Part shown: one piece after another, positions 1 to 6,896 of the stretch | Layout: each line of letters starts with the position of its first letter | Position numbering within the stretch: the first letter of the stretch is position 1 | Assembly (NCBI GenBank): GCA_029861675.1 | Contig: JAOTYV010000209.1 | Coordinates: 1 to 8,709, forward strand | DNA from: Alphaproteobacteria bacterium | Lineage (GTDB): Bacteria > Pseudomonadota > Alphaproteobacteria > UBA8366 | DNA length: 8,709 nt | Reading direction: 5' to 3' | Translations under genes and position numbers: made by a program | The notes under the pieces: generated by a model | Seen by the model: only the letters and a program-made list of their open reading frames with translations | Databases searched by the model: none | What the model was told of the DNA's origin: nothing

Positions 1-2
1 CG

Positions 3-566
3 CTTGAGCGAACGACCGACGGCGCGGGCAAGCTCGCGAAGAAGACGTTTCAGGAAATCTCCGGGCTCGATGCCGGCACCTGGTACGGAAATGCCTTCGC
101 CGGTGAACGGATCCCCCGACTCGACACGGCTATCGCCATGCTCGACCAACTTGGCCTGTGCGCGAACGTGGAGATCAAGCCCACCAAAGGGCGAGCGCGA
201 ATAACCGGCCGAATCGTCGGCCGGGTGATCGCCGAAAATTGGCCCAAATCACTCCGCGCGCCGGTCTTTTCCAGTTTCACGACGGACGCGCTGGCCGCGG
301 TGCGGGAAACCGCACCGATGATTCCGCGAGGCCTTCTCATGCACAGAATGCGGCGCGACTGGCAGGATCAGGCCGCGGCGCTGGACTGCCTCTCGGTCCA
401 CTGCAACCACCGGATTCTCAATGCGGAACGCGCGCGTCGCATTCGCGACGCCGGCTATCACCTGCTCGCCTACACGGTCAATGACGCGAAACGGGCGCTT
501 CAGCTCACCGATTGGGGCGTTGAGTCGGTATTCAGCGATTTCCCCGACAGGATTCTCGCCATATAG
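3..566 (+). CDS. ugpQ: Glycerophosphodiester phosphodiesterase (5'-truncated by window edge)
   Basis: An open frame runs from the window edge to a TAG at 564-566 and gives 187 residues. The visible part begins LERTTDGAGK, followed by LDAGTWYGNAFAGERIPRL and NVEIKP (visible residues about 56-60), and ends with AYTVND and GVESVFSDFP. These are the conserved blocks of the GDPD family TIM barrel. The Glu of VEIK is the usual metal-ligand position. Family members are about 240 residues, so roughly 50 N-terminal residues are missing, including the catalytic HRG motif. The family hydrolyses glycerophosphodiesters to glycerol 3-phosphate plus an alcohol. No signal peptide can be judged without the N-terminus, so a cytoplasmic UgpQ-like role is inferred. 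The gene overlaps the convergent glpD by 67 bp, and glpD consumes its product. The internal ATG at 138 is not the real start, because the family homology continues upstream of it. Family assignment is confident; the exact symbol is less so. Confidence 0.9.
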   Translation, partial: LERTTDGAGKLAKKTFQEISGLDAGTWYGNAFAGERIPRLDTAIAMLDQLGLCANVEIKPTKGRARITGRIVGRVIAENWPKSLRAPVFSSFTTDALAAVRETAPMIPRGLLMHRMRRDWQDQAAALDCLSVHCNHRILNAERARRIRDAGYHLLAYTVNDAKRALQLTDWGVESVFSDFPDRILAI

Positions 567-2032
567 CGGGACAGCGCGCCCTGTTCGGCCTCGGACAGCC
601 GCAGCCCCAGTTTGGTGCGGCGCCATAACACGTCGGACGGTTCGCGCGCCCATTCATGGTCGATCAGCCAGTCGACCTCCCGCGCATACAGACCGCCGCC
701 GAAATCCTTGCCGAGATCCGACGGCCCCGTGGCGCCGTCCAGGATATCGCCCGCCCGGCTGCCGTGCCGCCGCGCCAAACCTGCGAGCCAGCGCCGCTCG
801 AAACCCGTAAATCGATCGGCTAAATCGTCCAAAAATCGGTCGAAATCGCCGATATCCCCACCCGGCAGGACCGCCGTCGCCGTCCATTCGGGAGCCAACC
901 CGGGCAAGAACGGCGCGAGCCGCTCGAGCACGGTTTCGGCGAGCACGCGCGCGGTGGTAATCTTGCCGCCGAAGATGGACAGTAACGGAGGCCGTCCATC
1001 CTCGCCATCCAGGGTCAGGACGTAATCCCGTGTTACGTCGGAGGGATCCCCCTCACCGTCGTCGTAGAGCGGCCGCACCCCGGAATATTGCCAAACGACC
1101 TGGTCGGGCGTTACGGGCTCTGCAAGGTATCGCGATGCCGCGCGGCAAAGATAGTCGATTTCATCCCCGGAAATCGCGACTTTCGCCGGGTCGCCTTCGA
1201 ACGGAACATCCGTGGTGCCAATCAAGGTGCTGTCCTGCTCGTAGGGCAGCACGAATATGACCCGGCCATCGTCATTTTGCAGGATCAACGCGTGATCGCC
1301 GGTGATCCGCCGGCCGACGACAATATGGCTGCCCTTGATCAGCCGCAGCCCCGCCGGCGTATTATCGCCCGCCACTTCCGCCACGACCTGCTCGACCCAG
1401 GGTCCCGCCGCGTTCACAAGGACGCGCGCGGTAACGGTACGGGATCCATTCTCCGTCGCAAGTTCGGCCTGCCAGACATCGCCCGCGCGCCGTGCCTTGC
1501 CGCAGCGGGTCCGGGGCAGCACCTCCGCGCCGAGCCGGGCCGCGTCGACAGCCGCCAGCGCGACGAGGCGGGCATCATCGACCCAGCAATCGGAATAGAC
1601 GAACCCGGTCTCCAGGCCCGGCCGCAATCCGGTGGCGAACTCGCTGCCGGGCAACCGGATCTTGCACGACGGGGCGAGCCGCCGGCGCCCGCCGAGCCGG
1701 TCATACAGCCACAGGCCGACGCGGATCATCCAGACCGGCCGCAACGCCGGCACATGCGGCAGCACAAAGCGCATTGGCCGCACGATATGCGGCGCGCTGG
1801 CAAGCAATACCTCACGCTCCCGCAGCGCTTTGGCGACCAGGCGAAAGGCATAGTGTTCGAGATACCGGAGCCCGCCGTGTATCATCTTGCTGCTCGCCGA
1901 GGACGTGGCGCCGCCCAGATCGCCCATCTCGCACAACAATACGGACAGACCGCGCCCGGCGGCATCGCGGGCGATCGATACGCCGTTGACTCCGCCGCCG
2001 ATGACTAGGAGATCGTAGGGCTTGCTGTTCAC
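500..2032 (-). CDS. glpD: FAD-dependent glycerol-3-phosphate dehydrogenase GlpD
   Basis: A 510-residue protein that oxidises sn-glycerol 3-phosphate to dihydroxyacetone phosphate at the inner membrane and passes electrons to the quinone pool. Visible hallmarks are the N-terminal dinucleotide fold LLVIGGGVNGVSIARDAAG (residues 8-26), the family signature SSASSKMIHGGLRYLEH (about 44-60), NAAGPWVE in mid-protein, GVRPLYDD, FGGKITTAR and the C-terminal DVLWRRTKLGL. Length is close to the family's roughly 500. The start is GTG (2030-2032): translating further upstream in this frame meets a stop at 2057-2059 with no ATG in between, and the fold begins within ten residues. The ribosome binding site is weak. 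A two-codon ORF (ATG CGG TGA, 2029-2037) overlaps the GTG. The last 22 codons overlap the convergent phosphodiesterase gene. The coupling of the two activities suggests glycerophosphodiester or glycerol catabolism. Identification is very secure. Confidence 0.96.
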   Translation of the reverse strand: MNSKPYDLLVIGGGVNGVSIARDAAGRGLSVLLCEMGDLGGATSSASSKMIHGGLRYLEHYAFRLVAKALREREVLLASAPHIVRPMRFVLPHVPALRPVWMIRVGLWLYDRLGGRRRLAPSCKIRLPGSEFATGLRPGLETGFVYSDCWVDDARLVALAAVDAARLGAEVLPRTRCGKARRAGDVWQAELATENGSRTVTARVLVNAAGPWVEQVVAEVAGDNTPAGLRLIKGSHIVVGRRITGDHALILQNDDGRVIFVLPYEQDSTLIGTTDVPFEGDPAKVAISGDEIDYLCRAASRYLAEPVTPDQVVWQYSGVRPLYDDGEGDPSDVTRDYVLTLDGEDGRPPLLSIFGGKITTARVLAETVLERLAPFLPGLAPEWTATAVLPGGDIGDFDRFLDDLADRFTGFERRWLAGLARRHGSRAGDILDGATGPSDLGKDFGGGLYAREVDWLIDHEWAREPSDVLWRRTKLGLRLSEAEQGALSRYMARILSGKSLNTDSTPQSVS

Positions 2033-2067
2033 CGCATTGTCTCTAAAGGATTCCCGTTACCGACGGG

Positions 2068-2099
2068 TAAACGGCTGTGGTTGTAAACGCCTGTGGTTA
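2068..2099. repeat. 16-bp tandem direct repeat in the glpD/HAD divergent intergenic region
   Basis: TAAACGGCTGTGGTTG (2068-2083) is followed immediately by TAAACGCCTGTGGTTA (2084-2099), which matches it at 14 of 16 positions. The repeat lies 36 bp upstream of the glpD start codon and 43 bp upstream of the first possible start of the HAD gene. It could be a pair of binding sites for a regulator of glpD. Two copies about 1.5 helical turns apart would place the sites on opposite faces of the helix. No known operator consensus was recognised. Confidence 0.7.
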
Positions 2100-2141
2100 T
2101 AGTCCGGGCCCGGCGCGGAATGTGGTACTAAATCTGACCGC

Positions 2142-3014
2142 ATGGCCCGAACGGGACACCACGGACATATGATGGGCACAATGGCGAAATCCAAGACCTT
2201 GCAACCCCTTGATCAATTCCCGGCGGACGCCCGAAAAGCGATCCGCGGCGTCCTTACCGATATCGACGACACACTTACGACCGACGGCCGTCTTACCGCC
2301 GAGGCCTATTCGGCAATGCAGGCGTTGCAGCGAGCCAACTTTCTCGTCATTCCGATTACCGGCCGGCCGGCCGGCTGGTGCGACCATATCGCCCGGATGT
2401 GGCCGGTCGACGCCGTCGTGGGAGAAAACGGTGCGTTCTATTTTCACTATGACCGCACCGCCTGCCGCATGACCCGCCGCTTCGACCAATCCGCCGAGGA
2501 GCGGGCGGAAAATCGCACCCGGCTGGCGGCGATTCGCGATCAAATCCTTTCGGCGGTTCCAGGCGCGGCGGTTGCCTCCGACCAGCCCTATCGCGAAACC
2601 GATCTCGCCATCGATTTTTGCGAAGACGTGCCCGCCCTGCCGATAGACGCGGTCGACCGTATCGTCTCCGTGTTTGAGGCGGCCGGCGCCACCGCGAAGA
2701 TCAGCTCGATCCACGTCAATGGCTGGTTCGGCAATTTCGACAAGCTGACGATGGCCCGCCGCCTGATGGCGGAGATCTTCGACACCGACCTCGACCGAGA
2801 TCAGGCGCAGTTCGTCTTTACCGGCGATGCGCCGAACGATGCGCCGATGTTCGGATTCTTCGACCATGCGGTCGGCGTCGCCAATGTGATGGATTTCCGG
2901 GAGCGGCTCGCGGCCGAACCCGCTTTCATCACCGGCGCGCGCGGCGGCGCCGGGTTTGCGGAACTCGCTACGGCGCTGCTCGAGCAGCCGCGCAACTGCC
3001 ACCACCGACAATAG
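2142..3014 (+). CDS. HAD-IIB family hydrolase (Cof/sucrose-phosphatase-like phosphatase)
   Basis: A 290-residue soluble protein (numbered from 2142) with all four HAD motifs. Motif I is DIDDTLT, with nucleophile D40 and acid/base D42. Motif II is ITGR with T73. The motif III Lys is K201 in NFDKLTMARRL. Motif IV is GDAPND with D229 and D233. The segment between motifs II and III, including IHVNGWFGN, fits a C2B cap, placing it in subfamily IIB with sucrose-phosphate and mannosyl-phosphoglycerate phosphatases. It is not PhnX-type phosphonatase, which has a different cap. The substrate is unknown. The start is uncertain: in-frame ATGs occur at 2142, 2169, 2172 and 2181, and none has a strong ribosome binding site (2172 has GGA six bases upstream). 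From memory of the family, short N-termini are usual, so one of the later starts is likely. It precedes phnD by 196 bp on the same strand, suggesting a role with the importer. Confidence 0.87.
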   Translation: MARTGHHGHMMGTMAKSKTLQPLDQFPADARKAIRGVLTDIDDTLTTDGRLTAEAYSAMQALQRANFLVIPITGRPAGWCDHIARMWPVDAVVGENGAFYFHYDRTACRMTRRFDQSAEERAENRTRLAAIRDQILSAVPGAAVASDQPYRETDLAIDFCEDVPALPIDAVDRIVSVFEAAGATAKISSIHVNGWFGNFDKLTMARRLMAEIFDTDLDRDQAQFVFTGDAPNDAPMFGFFDHAVGVANVMDFRERLAAEPAFITGARGGAGFAELATALLEQPRNCHHRQ

Positions 3015-3071
3015 GACCACAAGCCAGAATCGGCTGATTTTCGGCGCTAAACGGCGTTTGATTCGGCCTTC

Positions 3072-3101
3072 CAACCGTGCAACAGTAAATCGTACGGTTG
3101 C
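3072..3101. promoter_or_regulatory. Nested inverted repeats upstream of phnD, candidate operator
   Basis: The 196-bp gap between the HAD gene and phnD contains CAACCGT (3072-3078) and its exact reverse complement ACGGTTG (3094-3100), 15 bp apart. Nested with it are GCAAC (3079-3083) and GTTGC (3097-3101). The repeat lies about 110 bp upstream of phnD. It might bind a dimeric repressor or activator of the transporter operon. I saw no match to the CTGTCAT-type Pho box of alphaproteobacteria, so PhoB control is not supported by eye. The function is inferred from position only. Confidence 0.4.
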
Positions 3102-3197
3102 GCTGTTCGGCCGGATTATGGGAGCCGTTCTGAACATCTGGTTCCGGCATAAATCTTGCGCCCGACGACCGAAAAGAGCGTACTGAAAAGAACGAAC

Positions 3198-3203
3198 AGG
3201 GAG
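3198..3203 (+). promoter_or_regulatory. Ribosome binding site of phnD
   Basis: AGGGAG lies seven bases before the ATG at 3211. This is the strongest Shine-Dalgarno sequence in the transporter operon and fixes the phnD start. It contrasts with phnC, which has no recognisable site. Confidence 0.8.
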
Positions 3204-3210
3204 ATAAATC

Positions 3211-4251
3211 ATGAAATTCGCCATGCCGACCCTACGGCTACTTCCGGTCAGCGTTTTCGCGCTAGCGACGGCGGCTTTTGCATTCAGCAGCATCAGCCCG
3301 GCCGAAGCGGCGTGCAAGAATCGTGGCACGCTGGATTCCCGATATTGTGACGAAGATGGAGACTTAGTCGCTGATACGCCGAAGGATCCCTCCAAGTGGC
3401 TCAACCCTAGTACACTGATATTCTCCTACACGCCGGTCGAGGACCCGTCGGTTTACGAGAATGTATTCACGGAGTTCATGGACTACCTCGCCAAGAAGAC
3501 CGGCAAGAACGTCAAATGGTACGGCGCCGAATCCTACGCCGCACAGGTCGAGGCGATGCGCTCCGGCCGTCTGCATGTCGCCGGCATCTCAACCGGCCCG
3601 ACCGTGTTTGGAGTTAACCTCGCCGGTTACGTGCCGGTCGCCATCATGGGCAAGGCCGATGGCCGCTTCGGGTATCGCCTGCAGCTCATCACCCATAAGA
3701 GCACCGACATCAAGAAGGTGTCGGATATGAAAGGACGCAAAATCGCGCATGTGACGCCGTCGTCCAATTCGGGCAATCAGGCGCCGCGGGCGCTGTTCAA
3801 GGCTATGGGCGTGGTGCCGGACAAGGACTACAAGGTCAGCTATTCCGGCAAACACGACAACTCGATCATGGGTGTCGCAAATAAAGACTACGACGCGGCG
3901 CCGATCGCATCATCGGTGCTCGACCGGATGCACGACAAGGGTGTGGTGAACAAGAAAGACCTGCGCATCATATGGCAGTCGCGGCTGTTCCCGACGACGT
4001 CCTATGGCTACGCTCACAATCTTCACCCGGACCTCCAGAAAAAGATCAAGGACGCATTTCTGACATTCGACTGGACCGGCACCGCCTTGAAGAAGGAGTT
4101 CGGCAAGAAGTCGGACAAATTCATTCCGATCACCTTCAAGGAGCACTGGGCCGACATCCGGACAATCCAGGAAACAAACGGCGTGAAATACACCGACGCC
4201 ACCCTGCAGGGTCTCAAGCTCAAAAAGAAAAAGAAGAAAAAGAAAAAATAG
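3211..4251 (+). CDS. phnD: Phosphonate/phosphite-type ABC transporter periplasmic binding protein PhnD
   Basis: A 346-residue substrate-binding protein. Residues 1-33 form a Sec signal peptide: a short basic n-region, a hydrophobic core (about 10-25) and AEA before a likely cleavage at 33/34. There is no lipobox at C35, so it should be soluble in the periplasm. Family blocks are LIFSYTPVEDPSVYENV (69-85), YAAQVEAMRSGRLHVAGISTGP (109-130), the probable oxyanion loop TPSSNSGNQAP (182-192), YSGKHDNSIMGVANKDYDAAPIASSV (211-236) and PTTSYGYAHNL (261-271). After C35 and C46 comes an Asp-rich stretch, DEDGDLVADTPKD (47-59). The protein ends in nine lysines (338-346), which is unusual. It is the first gene of phnD-phnC-phnE-phnE. 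The fold supports binding of a phosphonate, phosphite or other P-oxyanion; the exact ligand cannot be read from sequence. Confidence 0.93.
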   Translation: MKFAMPTLRLLPVSVFALATAAFAFSSISPAEAACKNRGTLDSRYCDEDGDLVADTPKDPSKWLNPSTLIFSYTPVEDPSVYENVFTEFMDYLAKKTGKNVKWYGAESYAAQVEAMRSGRLHVAGISTGPTVFGVNLAGYVPVAIMGKADGRFGYRLQLITHKSTDIKKVSDMKGRKIAHVTPSSNSGNQAPRALFKAMGVVPDKDYKVSYSGKHDNSIMGVANKDYDAAPIASSVLDRMHDKGVVNKKDLRIIWQSRLFPTTSYGYAHNLHPDLQKKIKDAFLTFDWTGTALKKEFGKKSDKFIPITFKEHWADIRTIQETNGVKYTDATLQGLKLKKKKKKKKK

Positions 4252-4276
4252 CGGCTGGCGGGAAAATTATCGGGAC

Positions 4277-4324
4277 AACGATGTGTCGCGGCCGTCGATC
4301 ATCAGCCGGCCACGGCACATCGTT
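4277..4324 (+). promoter_or_regulatory. Intercistronic stem-loop between phnD and phnC
   Basis: AACGATGTGTCGCGGCCG (4277-4294) pairs with CGGCCACGGCACATCGTT (4307-4324). This gives an 18-bp stem with one C-A mismatch and one G-U wobble, closed by a 12-nt loop. It is followed by only two further T residues, and phnC starts 11 bases later, so it is a weak terminator at most. Stem-loops at this position, after a binding-protein gene, are known in ABC importer operons to protect the upstream mRNA or to attenuate transcription, giving more binding protein than membrane components. That role is inferred here. Confidence 0.75.
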
Positions 4325-4335
4325 TTGTATAGCCA

Positions 4336-5172
4336 ATGCTGAAAATCACAGATCTCGTTAAGGACTATCCGACGGGGCTCCGGGCACTACGCGGCGTCAG
4401 CCTGAGCGTCGATGAGCCGCAGGTTGTTGCCATCATCGGCCCGTCGGGCGCAGGCAAGTCGACATTGATCCGCTGTGTCAACCGGCTGGTCGAGCCTTCC
4501 TCGGGCTCAATCATGCTCGACGACACTGACATTACCACGCTCGGCCGGCGCGAGCTGCGCCGGGCGCGCCGACGTATGGGCATGATCTTCCAGGAATACA
4601 ATCTGGTGGAACGGCTCACGGTGATGGAAAACCTGCTTTCCGGCCGGCTGGGTTATGTCGGTTTTTGGCGCACCTTCCGGCGCCATTATCCACCGGATGA
4701 CATTCGCACCGCCTATGAGCTGCTGGACCGGGTTGGGCTTCAAGGCTACGAGAACACGCGGGCCGACGCGCTTTCGGGCGGTCAGCGCCAGCGCGTCGGC
4801 ATCGGCCGCGCGCTGATGCAGCGGCCCGACCTGCTGCTGGTCGACGAGCCGACCGCAAGCCTCGATCCCAAAACCTCGCGCCAAATCATGCGGATAATCG
4901 TCGAGCTGGCGCACGAAAGCGGTACGCCGACGTTGCTCAACATCCATGACGTGCCGCTGGCCCAATCCTACGCCGACCGGATCGTCGGCCTCGCCGCGGG
5001 CGAAATCGTGTTCGACGGCAAGCCCGATGCGCTGAACGAAAGCGTGCTGACCGAAATTTATGGCGAGGAGGATTGGAGCACCACCGTCGGCCAAGACGAC
5101 GAAGAAGACGAAGGCCGCAAGGACCGCCCAGCCCGTCGCGGCGATCTTGAGAGCGAGGCGGCGGCGGGATGA
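4336..5172 (+). CDS. phnC: Phosphonate-type ABC transporter ATP-binding protein PhnC
   Basis: A 278-residue ATPase of the importer. In order it carries Walker [10 protein letters not shown] (35-43), Q-loop Q86 in [19 protein letters not shown], the signature LSGGQ (146-150), Walker B LLLVDE (166-171), the D-loop SLDP (175-178) and the H-loop H204. The segment [13 protein letters not shown] (102-114) is typical of the PhnC subfamily. The start at 4336 is forced: an in-frame TAG stands at 4330-4332. No Shine-Dalgarno sequence is visible, and the start lies 11 bases after the intercistronic hairpin, so translation may depend on that structure or on phnD translation. The last 27 residues form a charged tail with DDEEDE (about 254-259) beyond the usual domain. 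The stop overlaps the phnE1 start (ATGA, 5169-5172), which indicates translational coupling. Confidence 0.94.
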   Translation: MLKITDLVKDYPTGLRALRGVSLSVDEPQVVAIIGPSGAGKSTLIRCVNRLVEPSSGSIMLDDTDITTLGRRELRRARRRMGMIFQEYNLVERLTVMENLLSGRLGYVGFWRTFRRHYPPDDIRTAYELLDRVGLQGYENTRADALSGGQRQRVGIGRALMQRPDLLLVDEPTASLDPKTSRQIMRIIVELAHESGTPTLLNIHDVPLAQSYADRIVGLAAGEIVFDGKPDALNESVLTEIYGEEDWSTTVGQDDEEDEGRKDRPARRGDLESEAAAG

Positions 5173-5984
5173 GCGCACCGGCCGACCTTCAGGATCGTTG
5201 GCCGGCCACCTGGAAACGGCCGGGCCTGATTTCCAATCCCTTGATGCAACGCGGCGCTGTGGCGCTGGCGGTGCTGTATCTATTATGGTCGATCGGCTCT
5301 CTCGAAATCGAATGGAGCCGTGTTTCCCAGGGTTTCGAGCGAGCGGGCACCCTGTTCGGACGCATGCTTCCACCCGACTTCTCACGCTGGGAACTGTTGC
5401 TAAAAGGGGTTGGCGAGAGCATCCAGATGGCCTTCGCCGCGAGCTTCTTCGGCATGGCGCTGGCAATCCCGGTCGGTCTCTGCGCCGCACGCAACCTGGC
5501 ACCGCGGCCGATCTACCTGATTGCGCGCGGGTTCATCGTCATCACCCGCACCTTCCACGAAGTCATCATTGCCATAATCTTTGTCAAAATCTTCGGTTTC
5601 GGCCCGTTGGCCGGCGTGCTGACGTTGATCGTGGCGAGCCTCAGCTTCATCTCCAAGATGCTTGCCGAGGATATCGAGAACCTGCCTTCGGGCTCGATGG
5701 AGGCAATCCGCGCGACCGGCGCCAGCTTCCCGAAATTCCTGATCTACGCCATCACGCCGCAGATCCTGCCGCGCTACCTTGGCGTCTCGATCTATCGGCT
5801 CGACGCCAACATCCGCCATTCCACCGTGGTCGGCATCGTCGGCGCCGGCGGCATCGGTCAGGTACTACAGGCCTCATTCAACCGCTACGATTACGACTTC
5901 AGTCTGGCGATCCTGCTTACCATTGTCGCCCTGGTATTCATTGGCGAATTCTTCAGCGCCTGGATCAGGGGCAAGCTCCGATGA
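5169..5984 (+). CDS. phnE: Phosphonate-type ABC transporter permease PhnE (first copy)
   Basis: A 271-residue inner-membrane permease. Hydrophobic segments lie at about 28-44, 82-104, 115-140, 145-162, 218-235 and 245-262, fitting a six-helix binding-protein-dependent permease. The coupling loop that docks on the ATPase is [24 protein letters not shown] (178-201, the EAA motif). The conserved block [16 protein letters not shown] (218-233) is typical of the PhnE family. The start ATG overlaps the phnC stop by four bases, and its own TGA overlaps the start of the second permease in the same way. Two separate PhnE genes imply a heterodimeric channel, as in several phosphonate and phosphite importers. 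Confidence 0.93.
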   Translation: MSAPADLQDRWPATWKRPGLISNPLMQRGAVALAVLYLLWSIGSLEIEWSRVSQGFERAGTLFGRMLPPDFSRWELLLKGVGESIQMAFAASFFGMALAIPVGLCAARNLAPRPIYLIARGFIVITRTFHEVIIAIIFVKIFGFGPLAGVLTLIVASLSFISKMLAEDIENLPSGSMEAIRATGASFPKFLIYAITPQILPRYLGVSIYRLDANIRHSTVVGIVGAGGIGQVLQASFNRYDYDFSLAILLTIVALVFIGEFFSAWIRGKLR

Positions 5985-6793
5985 CCATCGAAGAGCATGC
6001 CAAGCGATATCCCGAGATCTGGCGCCGCTTCAACCCGCGTGAGACGCTGATACGCTATGCGTGGTACGCCGGTATCGTGTTCATCGCCGTGTGGTCGGTA
6101 AACCAGCTTGAAATTCCCTGGTTCTATTTCCTCGACGCCCACACCCAGGCAGGCGATCTGTTCGAACGCATGTTCCCGCCCGATTGGGCATTCTTCTCAG
6201 AGGTCCTCGACCCGCTGGTCGAGACTATCCACATCGCCACACTCGGCACCATCATCACCTTCGTCATCGCCTTTCCAATCGCATTTCTTTCGGCGCGCAA
6301 CACCACCTTCAACAGCGCCACCTGGTTTATCGGCAGATCTATTCTGGTTACTTCCCGGTCGGTCAACACAGTGGTGTGGGGCCTGTTGTTCGTCGCGATC
6401 TTCGGTCCCGGTCCGATTGCAGGCATCTGGGCGATCGCCGCACGCTCGATCGGATTCATGGGCAAGCTGCTTGCGGAGGCGATCGAAGAGATCGACGAAG
6501 GCACGGTCGAGGCGATCGAGGCCACCGGCGCCTCGCGCCTTCAAGTGCTGTGGTTGGGTGTGCTGCCACAGGTGTTGCCGGTAATCTGGGGCACCACCGT
6601 CTATCGCTGGGATATCAACATCCGCGAGTCGACGGTACTCGGCTTCGTCGGCGCCGGCGGCATCGGCATCATACTGTATTCCTCGATCAACCAGTTCGCC
6701 TGGCGCGAGGTCGGCGTCATGCTGATTTCGATACTTCTCGTCGTCGTCATCAGTGAACTCATCTCCGCGGCGATACGTCAGCGGATCACCTAA
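5981..6793 (+). CDS. phnE: Phosphonate-type ABC transporter permease PhnE (second copy)
   Basis: A 270-residue permease that resembles its neighbour in layout but is clearly diverged from it. It has membrane segments at about 28-44, 84-104, 118-142, 146-165, 217-235 and 245-265. The EAA coupling loop is EAIEATGASRLQVLWLGVLPQVLP (177-200) and is followed by RESTVLGFVGAGGIGIIL (215-232). Both PhnE proteins share the MLPPD/MFPPD motif just before the second membrane segment, so they probably arose by an old tandem duplication. The start at 5981 (ATGA overlap with the first permease) is chosen because the frame upstream of it is only an open shadow of phnC and phnE1. It is the last gene of the importer operon. 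Confidence 0.93.
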   Translation: MTIEEHAKRYPEIWRRFNPRETLIRYAWYAGIVFIAVWSVNQLEIPWFYFLDAHTQAGDLFERMFPPDWAFFSEVLDPLVETIHIATLGTIITFVIAFPIAFLSARNTTFNSATWFIGRSILVTSRSVNTVVWGLLFVAIFGPGPIAGIWAIAARSIGFMGKLLAEAIEEIDEGTVEAIEATGASRLQVLWLGVLPQVLPVIWGTTVYRWDINIRESTVLGFVGAGGIGIILYSSINQFAWREVGVMLISILLVVVISELISAAIRQRIT

Positions 6794-6896
6794 CCGCACC
6801 CTCCCCGTGAGCGCCGGACCGATGAATACGGCACCGGGGCAATTGGCTTACCAATACCGCATTATCAGTAGTCACGGCTGAACGGCCCATTGCCAA
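6794..6896. other. Convergent intergenic region phnE2/mmsA, no clear terminator
   Basis: This 103-bp gap separates two convergent genes, where terminators are expected. The only neat structure is ATTGG-CTTA-CCAAT (6842-6855), a 5-bp AT-containing stem without a T-tract on either side. A longer CCCCG/CGGGG pairing is imperfect and has a large loop. I find no convincing intrinsic terminator. Confidence 0.5.

Noticed and set aside
1088..2008. 306-codon open frame on the + strand opposite glpD
   Set aside because: Shadow of glpD, whose family signatures are unmistakable on the other strand.
2142..3014. HAD gene as PhnX phosphonoacetaldehyde hydrolase
   Set aside because: Its cap lies between motifs II and III (type C2B), whereas PhnX has a C1 cap with a Schiff-base lysine between motifs I and II. 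It cannot be called phosphonatase.
3015..3210. Pho box (CTGTCAT-type direct repeats) upstream of phnD
   Set aside because: No pair of CTGTCAT-like half-sites with 4-bp spacing was found by eye.
2097..3404. 435-codon open frame on the - strand opposite the HAD gene and the start of phnD
   Set aside because: It covers a gene with all four HAD motifs and a signal-peptide-coding start on the other strand. The translation has no coherent domain.
5060..5980. Long N-terminal extension of the second PhnE in the same frame
   Set aside because: The upstream part is out of frame with phnC and phnE1 and looks like GC-rich noise. The normal PhnE N-terminus begins at the ATG at 5981, which overlaps the phnE1 stop.
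6842..6855. Terminator hairpin after phnE2
   Set aside because: The stem is only five pairs, mostly A-T, and has no T-tract.
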